This document shows, piece by piece, positions 48,803-60,351 of a DNA stretch of 64,000 bases. The notes under the pieces were generated by a model that worked only from the letters and a program-made list of their open reading frames with translations, had not been told where the DNA came from and searched no databases. The DNA lies in the NCBI GenBank assembly GCA_022836615.1, contig MU405210.1:558001-622000 (forward strand), written 5' to 3'. Numbering within the stretch: position 1 is the first letter of the stretch; every line of letters begins with the position of its first letter. This DNA comes from Annulohypoxylon bovei var. microspora (Eukaryota > Ascomycota > Sordariomycetes > Xylariales > Hypoxylaceae). Position numbers and translations under genes: made by a program.

Positions 48803-50340
48803 TCAACGGTTCCCGCTCAGCTGCTGCGGCCAGCCCGCGGGACAGGTCCCCGTGCAGGGGATACCGGTGCCGTCCTGGCCCTGGATGTTGCTGCAGAGGT
48901 ACTTGGGCGCGCTGGTGCCATCCAGGGGTGTGATGTTGACGTTCTCGAAGCTGAAGCCGGAGCACGGGCTCGAGGAGGGGCAGTGGATGGCGGAGGCGAT
49001 GTTGTAGCGCGAGGTGCCGGTGACGTTGATCCAGCGGATGTCGGAGATGGGCAGGCGGCTGGTGTCGCAGCCGTTGTTGGAGTAGATGCACGAGGTCACG
49101 TAGATGGGCTGGTTCACGTTCTCGGCCCGGATGTTGGAGAAGGTCACGTTCTTCACGTGGCCCGTCCCGCTGTACGTCTTGATCCACGCCGCGTTCGAGC
49201 TGTGCGTGCAGGTGATGTTGTCGAAGACCACGTTGTCCACGTAGTCCGCCACGTTGCTCGGGTTCCCGAGAGACCCGATCGTCGCGCAGCCCGACTCGTA
49301 GCAGTGCACGTCCGAGACGTGGATGTTGGTGCTGTTGCCCTTGACGGCGATGCAGTCCTACGTATGCGGTTGGTTAGGGGTGGGGTTTGCGAGATGATTG
49401 TTGTGGTGTTGGTGACGCGGGTGGTTAAGGGGGGTGGGGGTGGAGAAAGAGGATATGGGCATAGAAGAAGCTTACATCGCCGCATGTCACCGTCCAGTTC
49501 TTGATAGTTATGTCCTTCGAGTTCCAGGTGTCGGTGCCGTCCGTGTTCACGGTACTCCATTGGCTGTTGCTGGTTGAGTTCATGTCAAGGTTCGTCATGG
49601 TGATGTTCTCGCTGTAAGCGATGAAGGTGTCTAAATTTTAGATTTTCTCATTAGCTTCGATTCATGTCTATGTCTAATCCAAGAGTTCATGTAATATGGG
49701 AGTAGTTTGATGGTTTTCTTTCAGACAGAGCCAATATCGGGTTTATTCCGAATCTCCATCACACCTAATCGGAATAAAATTGGGAAATAACGAAACAGGT
49801 TCACTTACGCCAGAATTGACTCTGTCTCCATGTAATTCCATCGATGAAAACATCCTTCGCGTGCCAGAGGGTCAAGCTAATCGGTCGCCCATTCTGATTG
49901 CTCCCGCTTCTATTCTCGTCGTACCACAGCTGGCCCTGACCGTCGAAGAGCGCTTTGCCGAAGCCGCGGATACTTATGCCCTGGCCACCGATACGCCAAG
50001 CAGTCGACCGCGCAGCGTACTCGACGCCGATGCTGCTGCGCAGCCAGTACTGGATATCCGAGGACCATCGTAGCGTTCCGTGGATCTCTACATCCACGTT
50101 TTGGAGATCTTTAAGGTCCATGACCTGCCCGATATGGAACATCCCTTCGGTTAGGATGACCTTGCCGTTCTGCCCACACTGCTTGAAGGCATCTAGGATT
50201 TGCGGTGTATCATCCGGTTCCTGCCCGTTGACACCGTCCGTCAATGGCGTCACAGTACACGTCGAGCCCGTGACGTTGAGAGCCGCCGAAGCGCTGCCAG
50301 CGAGTGCCAGAAAGGCGGGTAGAAGGAGCGTTGACTTCAT
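48803..50340 (-). CDS. secreted GH28 exo-pectinase (exopolygalacturonase/exo-rhamnogalacturonase type), 413 aa
   Basis: Exons are 50340-49809, 49630-49476 and 49357-48803. A signal peptide (MKSTLLLPAFLALAGSASA) is followed by the mature start ALNVTGSTC. GH28 marks are VNTDGTDTW, the catalytic pair in TCGDDCIAVKG (the two Asp are split exactly by the second intron), and AAWIKTYSG, the RIK-equivalent. The usual GHG histidine motif is absent: the matching site reads YESGCATIGSLG. As I recall, the exo-acting rgxC-like branch lacks that His as a family trait, so this is probably not a damaged enzyme. Several N-glycosylation sequons (NVT, NST, NIT) and cysteine pairs fit secretion. It would release sugar units from the non-reducing end of pectin chains. 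The exact substrate (polygalacturonan or rhamnogalacturonan) cannot be fixed from sequence alone. Confidence 0.9.
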
Positions 50341-52076
50341 CTTTTTTATTTCTTCCCACGCTTTGGGTATTTTTCCTGTGTAGTGCTGATCTTCTCGATG
50401 CCTAGAAAGGAATTGTGTAATCGATGTTCTTTTTTAATTTAGGAATCCGGGTCCTAGAAGACGTGATACCGGGAAATAGAAATAAGAATGACCGCATTCT
50501 ATGCGAAAGCGGAGAGCCTCCTCTCTTAGTACCTCGTCTGTCTGGGCAATAGTCATATAACACCACCCCTCAGTATCAAGCTTTTCCAGGACCCCAGAAT
50601 CAAGTAACCCATATTGCCGTCTTGGCTTTCGCGAGGTCTAGACTACCTCGGTCGAGTAGTGACAGGCGGTGAAAAGGGGAGAGGGGCAGTGGGATATTGC
50701 AGTGTGAACGACGAGATACCTCGGTGTATAATACCATTGATACTATATTAGGAAAAAACGTGGCATTGCGCGTCCTGGATAGAGACGCGCTCGAATCAAG
50801 ATGCGTAGACTATAAAGAATACACATGGATGTTAAACTAATTCGAGGGACTCGGCTAATTCAGACTGAGGATGGAAGAAAAGGAAGATGTTGATTAAGCG
50901 GATATTAAAAACCTGGGGTCTAGACTACCTATCTGCTACCTATTCAACCTAATCACGACAAAAGGGGAGAGGTTCATAAAGCGGCAAATTAAATATATGG
51001 ACAAGTTTGGGGAAATCGGGGACTTGACATTTCATCTACTAATACAAGTGAGTATATGGCTGCAAAGTACAGAATCCATCATCTTCCTAAAAACCATTCG
51101 CCAAGCAGAAGAATGCTCGCCATTGGACGCGAGTGAGTTCTAGTAGACTATTCAGGAAAGTCGTAGATTGTAACGCTAAATTCCTATTGGATATTGAGGG
51201 GACCGACTATCACCAATATCTCGGAATAGAGGCTTCGATTTAAAACAACTGACATGTCGTCATAGGCATAGGTATGTAGGTATTGAACATGGTTATTTAA
51301 GCTACGAAAATATAACAACGACGAAGACACAACAGGTCTAATCATTATCTACTTGTCTAGGTACAGTTAATAGACAACAAAATGTGATTGATGAAGCTTT
51401 TCCCCAAAGAGAATGTTAATGCCCGCCAGCCATAACTTAACAATATAAAATTTATAGTTACTATCTGTTATAACAAATTGGAACATTTTATGACAACATA
51501 ATAATGGAGATAAAGCTCAATATCAAAGGTTCCTTCTAAGATTTAAGACATATTGAGCAAGATCAACGTGTAAACACAATAAGCACTGTAGCTTTTCTCT
51601 ACTCACTGATATAATATGAGGTTATGTTGTCATGTCTCAGTGATATAATCAGAAAGTAATGTCGATTAATAGAATACATCCCGACCTGAAAACTGGTAAT
51701 GAGGTTTTGTTAGCAAATTTTCAGACCTAAAATCATGGAGGGTCACTTACTCCTGACAATATCAACAATTCATATTATATGACTACGAGACGATGGTGTT
51801 TAGTTTTATCACACAACCCAAACCACCTAGTCATACACTGATTGCCACACAACTCCGAATATTGCTTTCATCCACCGTAACTTGCGGAGTAATACACGTC
51901 AAGTTCTCGGATGGTAGGTAGGCAGGTATATACCTAAGGTAATTTTAATATTTACACATTCTATGTAGGTACCTAGATATCCTAATTCTATCATCAAAGG
52001 TCAAAATTTCTACGCACTATTCCTTCTCAACATTATCGAGGGCCAACCTTTCAAAACATACAACACGGAGCCCATC
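50341..52076. promoter_or_regulatory. divergent intergenic region between GH28 and Cys-rich protein genes
   Basis: About 1.7 kb between two divergent starts. A TATA-like stretch on the minus strand near 50556-50563 lies about 215 bp above the GH28 start. The rest is AT-rich with short dispersed repeats, including two similar copies of TCA(C/G)TGATATAAT near 51604 and 51638. No reading frame is supported. Confidence 0.45.
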
Positions 52077-52844
52077 ATGTTTTCTTTAAATAGAACTCAT
52101 GTATGCAAAACCGATCCATGCAAGTATTGCGAAAGGGAGGATCTTGCTCGGAAAAGAATAGACAAGGGATTATGCCGTAGAGCGCTGTGTAGCAAGCCCC
52201 TGCACGAAGGCAGTACGCAGTTCTGTAGAGAACATGCTGAACGCAGAAGAGAGAGCCAAAGCAAGATCTATGCTAAGAAAGCACAAGATAATAAAAACCG
52301 GCCCAGCAACGACAATGGCGGCTCGGTTGACGGAAACTCTCGAACAGGAACAACTGTATCGGCGCAAAATCCTTATCCAAGCAGCGGCTCATCAACCAAC
52401 AGAGACAATGGATCAAATGCATACAGCTCTACTGTACCACCTGGCTTGCACACCTCTCCGTACCAGGCTAGCGGAACTCCATCTAGTGTTTTTGCAGCGG
52501 ACCCTAACGACGTATTCAACAACGCTTGGGGTGGACAATCAGGAGGCACTTCCTACCAGGGATACATCAGACGTCCCACGCCTCCAGCCCTGCCTATGAT
52601 TCCGAATTATCAACCATCGAACTCCGGCGTACAAGCCCCTGACAACGGAAACCCTTACCAGTCCTTAGATGGATATGATCATATTGGCTCTAGTCAATAT
52701 AGCCAACCACTGCCCAATTCGACTCCATCTCATGAGCGCCAACATCAGTACAATGACCGTGAAGAATACGCCGACGATCCTTGGGCTTGGAATACGTACG
52801 ACGCCAATTACCCCGACGGTGATGATGACGGACAAGGACGCTAG
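52077..52844 (+). CDS. small Cys/His-rich fungal protein with disordered tail, 255 aa
   Basis: A single exon starts from an ATG at 52077. The first 55 residues hold a compact cysteine pattern: C10, C15, C18, C33, C38 and C50, with H53 (C-x4-C-x2-C-x14-C-x4-C-x11-C-x2-H), including LCSKPLHEGSTQFCREHA after a basic segment. This looks like one or two small zinc-binding modules. A Lys/Arg-rich stretch follows (AERRRESQSKIYAKK), then a long low-complexity region rich in Ser, Asn, Gly, Pro, Gln and Tyr, ending with an acidic DANYPDGDDDGQG. There is no signal peptide or membrane segment. I do not recognise the family. A nucleic-acid or protein-binding role would fit but is not shown. The start is supported by the cysteine pattern beginning right after it. 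Confidence 0.7.
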   Translation: MFSLNRTHVCKTDPCKYCEREDLARKRIDKGLCRRALCSKPLHEGSTQFCREHAERRRESQSKIYAKKAQDNKNRPSNDNGGSVDGNSRTGTTVSAQNPYPSSGSSTNRDNGSNAYSSTVPPGLHTSPYQASGTPSSVFAADPNDVFNNAWGGQSGGTSYQGYIRRPTPPALPMIPNYQPSNSGVQAPDNGNPYQSLDGYDHIGSSQYSQPLPNSTPSHERQHQYNDREEYADDPWAWNTYDANYPDGDDDGQGR

Positions 52845-53766
52845 GTGACAGACACCTCTTCGAGTGTGCGGCCGGGGGAATCAGAGTGCGAGTTCGGGGT
52901 GGTTGTTATAGTCTAAGCTAGACTAGATATTTTGCTTGTTTAGGGACGGGGAACATAGGCCAAGGAGGCTAAATTTTGGAAGGCAGGCTACACTTTGGAA
53001 GGCAGGCTACATTTTGGAAGGAAGACTACATTTTGGAAGGCAGGCTCTTAGGTACTTTCCTTTTGATACCCTTCAATAATCAAATCTGCTTCTTCTATTT
53101 TGCGAATACGTATAATATTGGCTGCAACTTCAGGCCTTGAATTCTTCTGGTGATAGCGAATCCTAACCCATTTGTTCGATAGCTCCTGAACCAGCTAGCC
53201 TTGCCTATCTACCTTATTAGGTACCAAGTAAGTCTACATCTAAACCACATGATTGTAAATGATCCATATATGGGTTGATAAGTGGACAATACAGTATTGA
53301 AAGAAGTTAGAAGTGAAGAAGGATAGCTCGGACTAGGGACTATGGGGACTTGAATGGGAGGTTCTCCGGCATGTACCCCTGTGTTGCATTCGATGGTATA
53401 CCCATTTAATATAACGGGCACCTATCCGAGTTATAGCACAACAATATGTCAAGTGGGAACAAGCATGAAAGTTATTGCAATCAGAACGAAAGTGTCCTTT
53501 TAGTCTATTAACCGTCTATAGACCCCTATTCCAGCTGAAGTGCCAATCTATTCCTTGCACTATCTAGCTTGCGAGACCACGTTCCATCGACGTCCTTCTA
53601 GTTTGATGCCTGTAAATAAAACCCTTGGGATATCTTTTAAATATTTCCTTCGAAATGAAGCGAATGTTGGCCATTATGCCAACGTTTCTTTAGAGAAAAA
53701 AGTAGCAAACCTCCCAATAACGCCGACCATGATCTTTATGCATTTTCCCACCTATCGTGTAGAGCG
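52845..53766. terminator. convergent 3' region with a 19-bp minisatellite
   Basis: These 922 bp lie between the stops of the Cys-rich protein gene and the malic enzyme gene. They carry the tandem array at 52966-53048. Short frames at 53209-53421 and 53540-53785 look like chance. Confidence 0.5.
52966..53048. repeat. 19-bp minisatellite, about four copies
   Basis: The unit is GGCAGGCTACATTTTGGAA with small variations (first copy 18 bp). Four tandem copies plus a partial one begin about 120 bp after the stop of the Cys-rich protein gene. Confidence 0.9.
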
Positions 53767-55943
53767 TTACTTAAGAGGGTCATAAATACTCTGCTTGATG
53801 AATTTCGTTAGGGCCACGTCGCCCCATTCTTCCCACTCAACCCATTGCTCTTCGGGTAGGGTGGTTACACCTTCCCGGCGAGCTGCCTTCATTACCTCCC
53901 GAGCGACAATGACGCTAGCGTCTCTGACACGCTCGATGCGGGGGTAGATCAAGCCCTTGTGAATCTCCTCGGCATTCAATGACTCGGATAGTGAGGAGGC
54001 TGCGACGTACACCATCTCATCGGTGATCTTGGACGCCTTGCAGAGGATGGCACCGAGGCCGAGACCGGGGAACACGTAGACGTTGTTGCCCTGGTTTGGC
54101 CAGTAGGTCACGGCATGGTCGCCGGCCTTGACAGCAAATGGCGAGAAGGGAGAGCCAGACGCGAAGATGACAGTGCCTTCCGTCCACTGGACAGCCTGCT
54201 CGAAAGTGCATTCGGCCTTGGTAAGAGGGTTGCTAAGAGGGAATAGGATAGGTCGTCGTCCAGAGCCGCCAGAGTCAACTGAGGCCTTGAGGGCACGGAC
54301 AACGGATTCGGTAAAGACACCGAAAGTGGCGGTCAAGCCAACGAGGGCAGATGGCCTGACATACTCGATGACCTCCTCGAGAGTGCGGAATTGGTGTCCG
54401 GCGTTATCGCTGCGGGCGAAGTACTTCTTGTGCTCTGCTAACTTGTCACCTCGGTCGGTAGTAACAAGACCCTTAGTGTCCACAAGCCAAAACTTCTCCT
54501 TGGCAGCCTGTTCCGAGAGACCGCGGCGAGTGTAGTACTCGACCATCTGCTTCGCGACACCAACACCAGCTGAACCAGCACCCATGAATACCAGGCGCTG
54601 CTCCTCTAGAGGAACCCCGGACAGGTTCACGGCACCAATGTAACTATAGTAATGTGAGTAAGTTTTGATTGGATGAGGAAATTCGGAGTTCATACCCTGC
54701 CAAGACAACGGCACCAGTTCCCTGGATGTCATCGTTGAAGCACCTGTACTTGTTGCGGTAACGGGACAAGTAGGCAAACGCCTTCTCAGTGTCGAAGTCT
54801 TCAAACTGGATAACCATGTTGGGGAAAACTTCGGTTACAGCCTCCATGAACTCGTCCATGAACTCCTGGGCGACAGCCGGGGAAGGACGCCTTGCTCGAA
54901 GACCTAGGTATAGCGGGTCCTTCAAGTTGCTCTCATTGTTGGTACCAGTGTCCAACACGATAGGGAGGGTCCTTGCCGGGTGGATACCGGCAGCACCGGT
55001 GTAGAGAGCCAGCTTGCCAATCTAGGTAGGTGTCAGCCACGCATTGCACGGGGCACTAATGTAGGCCAAGATCGAAAGGAAGGGGAAAAAAGAACTTACG
55101 GAAATCCCCACACCATTTACGCCGAGATCGCCCAGCCCCAGAATACGGGATCCGTCCGTTACCACACAGATTTCGGGATTCGGGTAAGGCCAGTTACGCA
55201 GGATCGTCTTGATCGACCGGCGCTGCTTGATCGAAATATACAACGCCTCCGGGCGGGTGTAGAGGGTTGAGTACTGCAAGCAGACGTCGCCGATGGTAGG
55301 GGTATATACCAACGGCATGAGATCGCGGACATTATCGATAAGAACTCGGTAGAATAAGTCCACGTTCTGGTCCTTCAGCGACGACAAGTACATGTACTTG
55401 TCGATGTTGGTCTGTCTAGAGTTGATCACCTTCATGCATCTCGCGACCTGAGTTTCCGCGCTCTCCATGGCGTGTGGTATTAAACCGGTCAGGTTCTTGG
55501 AGACACGGTCATCCGGGGAGAAAGAGAGACCTAGATAGCTTAGGCGTCAGTAGACGGCCAAGGTGGGAATAGAGAGCTATGGGAATAAGCTAGGTAAGTA
55601 AATTACCTTTGTTCCACAGAGGTTCTCGCAGTACTTGGTAACCGCCGGCGGAAGATTGCGGGACGTAGTCCGTAGACCTGTATTGCTGAACCTCGCCATA
55701 GTGGTTCTGTGCGTAGCCTCGTAGACCGTCTAAGGCAGCCATTTTCATTTGTTCTTCAATTGCGGTGATATCGACTGAGGACATTGGGTTCAATGCAGAC
55801 TGTCTCCGTTGTAGGGATAGTGAGAGACGTTTACTGGAGACGGAGGAATGAGAAGAACGCGCAGAGACGATCGATGCGGAAGGAGAAGCAGAGCGAGGCG
55901 TTGATATATCTGAGCTGGCGGTGCTGTATGCGTTAAACGCCAT
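53767..55943 (-). CDS. MAE1: malic enzyme (NAD type, oxaloacetate-decarboxylating), 656 aa
   Basis: Exons are 55943-55607, 55530-55100, 55021-54696 and 54643-53767. The chosen start (MAFNAYSTASS) gives 656 aa, a usual length for fungal enzymes. The frame is open further upstream to an ATG at 56546, adding 201 Arg/Ser-rich residues; the start is therefore uncertain. Catalytic marks are LVYTPTIGDVC (active-site Tyr), GLGDLGVNGVGISIGKLALY (active-site Lys), RCFNDDIQGTGAVVLAGY (metal and substrate region) and the dinucleotide-binding FMGAGSAGVGVA. It turns malate into pyruvate and CO2 with reduction of NAD(P)+, linking the TCA cycle to pyruvate pools. Mitochondrial location and NAD preference follow the fungal Mae1 pattern but are not proven by the sequence; the Ser/Arg-rich leader is compatible with import. 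Confidence 0.92.
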
Positions 55944-58900
55944 TGGACGTCTCGGTGATGGGCGGTGCGGCAGTATTAAAAAGCAACGAAAGCAACGGTT
56001 GGATGTTGAGCTGATGGGGTAAGACGGAGCAGCTGGACGAATGAAGGACTGTCCGATAGGACTAGCGCTATCAGAACCAGGTGCAAGTAACGTGAAGGGT
56101 AACGTGTACGGAGGAAGAGGCGTAGAAGATGGTTCCCTCTTTCGGATACCACTACCAGTAGTGCTGCAAGAGAAAAGTCCGGAATGCAAGGAACTAGGTT
56201 CGGGTGGATGATGTGGGTGATCTGGATGATCGTGGTGGTGTGTCTGCTGATTACTGTCCCGAAGAGTATTCGTGTAATCTTTTGAATTATTCAAAGTCCG
56301 TCGTCCGGCTACTACAAGGTCGTTGATGATGACATGCGCAGGCGCAGACGGGGTTCTTATTAATGACAGCCCAGCACTAGTGTGAGGCGGACCGAGGACC
56401 CTTGTACGAGATATTCCTGATATCCTTGATACCCTTGATATCCTCGATATCCTCGTACTCAGACCTCCATCGCTTTTCATTGGGCTACTGACACGGAGTC
56501 GTGCGAGTTGTGACAAGCGCGAGCCCTGGTTTCGTTGGGGTTTCATAGGGTATCAAACACTAGATCCAAATCGCTGTAATATTTCGTTAATAACCTAAGG
56601 GGGGGTTATTAAGGGGGGGATGGCTGATCGGCAAGTTACGGAACGAATAATAGGAAGACGAAAGGTAAAAATGCACCAAAAAAAGGGCACGGTCTTCTAA
56701 CCAAGATTTGCAAAGTATTCCGTCGTCCAATCCAAGCGAGTCTAGATCAGCATAGACATAATAGACATGGACATGGACATGGACATGTAAAAAAAAAAAA
56801 AAAAAAAGTATCGTAGTATCGTAGTATCGTCCAAAAATGGTAACTGGCTTTGAGCCTGTTACGATGGAGAAATGAGAGAGACACTATTAATGGCGACAGA
56901 ATGAGAGACACGATGGATGAAGGATTTCCAACTCGAATTAAGACTCATCAAATTTCCGATTTTTCTCCTTATTTCATGGATGACTGATGAAAATTTTGTT
57001 GGGACCCGGTCTGTATGTAAGAATATCCGTTGTAAGTAGTGTACAAGCAAGTATTAGGTAGTTTTCCCCATAGCGACGAAGGCTATGACTAGGTCGATAA
57101 CGGGAATAGATACATTAGACACATTGGACACATTAGGTACGGGACCCTACAGGACCGGCGTCCAAGGAGAAAGAATAATAAACCGAATTAGGAAAGTATC
57201 GTGGTTCGTAATTGGTCCGGGGAAACTATCCTGGGACCATAGGTGGATTTTTTTCTCTTCAAACTCTTTAATGCCATTTGCTTCCTTCACATGTCCAAGT
57301 TTAAGTCACGATCTTATTGCTCTTGATAAACCATAAAGCGCACGCGGAGTAACTACTATCATTTGACCAAATATGAAGAATATATCTAACCTCAAATTCC
57401 GTAACCTAGGTGACTGTGATATAATGCTTTACATAGATTGATCCCAGATCTCGAAACATCTTCACTACAGCGACAGCAACATTCACGAAAATTTTCATGA
57501 TATCTTGCAACACGGACTCCGGGCGGTTTGGGGGATCGGATTCACCCTTAATCCTTGTCGTTCCAGGTTGCATGTCCGTCGATCCCGCAGTCCCGACTTT
57601 TTTTTAAACCTGTCCGGCATGCACCAATGGGGCTGGGTTTGCGTGTGCCTGCATAAGCTAGATTCTTGACTTGGGACCGTCCAATGTTTCCGATTTGATA
57701 TGATAACGTACATTGTAATCACAGCCCTTTCTGGAGGAGCCATTCCTTTTTCATTCACCTCTCAAAGGTTGGGGTCTAGATAACCCCCTTCGCAGAATCC
57801 CATCCATGCCGTACCCCGTCAACAGTCGGGGTTTCTCGAGACGGAGTACATATCTGGGGTAAAGAAGAGACGTACGAAGTACTTATGTACGTAGAATAGA
57901 AATGGTGGAAAGCCATGACTAAAGAGTTACGAGTCTTGACTAACAAAATCATACCCAATTGCCCAAGCAACCCCCTATCCTTGAGAAAAAGTTGGATTTT
58001 GGAGGCCCAATCTTGCACCAGCCCGAATTGATCACGATGTTACAAGGTATCACTTACACCGATGATGGGGCTGACAGGGCTGACGAGTCCCGAATTTTCT
58101 CGCGTTCCATAGGTCTTCTGCTGATCCTTGCAGGCGACCCGGATTCTTCCGATCTGAAATGCCACGAGGCTTGGATAGCCATGGTTAATCTACACCCAGA
58201 CAGTCTGTGCTTCGGTAACCTTCGCAGGTTCTCTTCGATATTTTCCACATTTTGACACTAGAGTTTATGGCGAATTTCAAAGATAGCCGAAACGCATGCA
58301 CTCCGTATCACAATAACCTCCTTAAGGGCGGTTGTCCAAACTACAATCTCTAAAATGAGGGTTTCGACACGACCGTCGATTTCTTAAGATCTATCCATTC
58401 GTCTGATGAACCGCCCAGCCTGTCAACGGTCTAGTCCAACGTCTCCACTCGAGCCGACGAGCTTAGAGAGCATGGCACGCCATGGAACATCTCCACCACG
58501 CTCAAACATCGATTCGTCTTTACTGGGGAACTCCTACCGCTTACCTCTTTCATGCAGCCTCCCCCACAAGAGCCTCTTGTGATCAATATTCTCCAGAATG
58601 CGGAGATATAAGCATTTCTGGGCTAATATTCAGAGTCACAGCTCAATTTGACAGGCGCATCACCGCTACAATGTATCTCGAGCCTAACGAACCCACACGA
58701 CGCGCCAAGCTTCGGACCTAGAACTAGATCCCATTTCCCAGACGGTGAGCATCTAATATCATGACTCATGAATATCAAAGGTATGTCTTAGTGTCGCCGA
58801 GATCGTCGTAACTTTTCTAGAAGATCGTCCGAATCGGTAATTCCAACGGCTACGCGACGCTACCCCATGTATGTTGCCGTGCCGCACTGCAGCTCGTTTA

Positions 58901-60351
58901 TCGCTATGATGTTTCGGGAAAGACTCGATCTTCTTGGCTTTTAAGCTTGTTCCCCCTCCTACTTCTTGCAACGCGACGCCGATGAACTTGTCTCACTCGG
59001 AGCCTCTGTGTCACAATACGTCGAATAGCTAGGAGCATGAAGAGAATACCATCATGTTCCCCATTAGTCCTCTGTTTTGCTGATGCTTCTACTCATTCTA
59101 AGACATTAATCCACTGATGTCTCGTCTCATTACTTATGTCGCCTTGACCATTGCCGAATGCTGATCAGTGGCGACTCAAAGCACGTAGCAGTATTACTAC
59201 TATGTTAGGCAGAATGATCACGATGCGGCTAAATCTGTCACGGAGCACAAGTTACACATTAGGTTGAGACTAACTTGAACACTTCGGATTCAATTTCGCT
59301 TCTGGTTAAGATTCGAAGTTATTGTGACGTTCGAAAAAGTCCTATATATCAGGACTAGTAGTCGTAATGTGTATGTATCCGTGGCTTCCGACTTTCGTTG
59401 GTAGTTGTTCAATGAGCACGCGACATCAAATTCTCATGAGATAAGGTTTCACCGCGAACGGTTTTTGTTACTCCGAACATCATTCTGGTTATGGTGAGCG
59501 TTCGCCCCAGCAAGTTGCTACCGTACCTGCATTGTGGCGTCTATAATGCAAACCCCCAAGGTCCAGGGTACTAATAAGTGAGTACTAATTCTAAGAGCCT
59601 GGTTTTTGTTGGGCCTTTTACAGAGGTAAAGTCCGAGTATTTTTTTAGTGCTTTAGATGTAATGATATGCTTCTAAATATATAACGAAGCTTCCAAGCAA
59701 GAGTTATAAACTATTAGAGGTTAGTTATCTAAAAGCAACTCGAAAGTCTAACGAATCAACTTGATGTACCTCCTTATATCACATCTGTGCAAGTTACGGT
59801 CACCCCTCATCGTAAACAACATAGTAACCTATGTCTGTTAAGCGAGTAGGTAACTCCGGGAGTCATTACGTAGGAGCTGTTACAATAAGTATCGAACTTC
59901 CTGGTATTCATCTGTTCCCGCGGCACAACGGATGCTTACGTACCAGTCATTACCTAGCATTTATATCGTAAGAAGTTATTTTCTATTGATCTCTCATCTA
60001 GAAAGCATGGTTTGCGCGTCTAGGTAGATACCTATCTAGGTAAACAAGGGGAAGAACGACGTACAGTCCTTTACCCCTATTTACCAAACATCCGCCCCAT
60101 TCAAGGAACCGACTTCAGTCAAAAGAAGGCTACCTAAAAGTTCGCTGAAAGTAACTTTCCAAATAAAACAATTAATATTTCTATAAATATTGTAGGGAAG
60201 GACCTCTTTGGACAGGTAGGTATACTACCTTGCATTTGTATAGTAATCAAAGGGTGGTAACTGTACACATGAAATGGTAGGTAGTCTATTAACACGAAGT
60301 AGCGGTTCGACTTGATGTATTAATTTATAACAAATGGCATATACATCGTAC
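55944..60351. other. intergenic, 4.4 kb, no supported gene beyond a possible malic enzyme extension
   Basis: From 55944 to 56546 the malic enzyme frame stays open and may be an N-terminal extension or 5' UTR. Near 56764-56830 are five GACATG repeats, a run of 19 A and a GTATCGTA array. A short tandem (ACATTRGACAC) lies near 57107-57135. Frames at 57959-58255 and 58482-58721 have no recognisable domain; the latter reads somewhat protein-like but is interrupted on both sides. Confidence 0.5.
56764..56830. repeat. GACATG array, A19 tract and GTATCGTA array
   Basis: Three simple repeats lie back to back: GACATG about four to five times, 19 consecutive A residues (56789-56807), then roughly three GTATCGTA copies. 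Confidence 0.85.

Noticed and set aside
55590..56546. Malic enzyme starting at 56546 as the main model
   Set aside because: It would make the protein about 857 aa, well above the usual length, and the added part is low complexity. It is kept as a finding, not as the called start.
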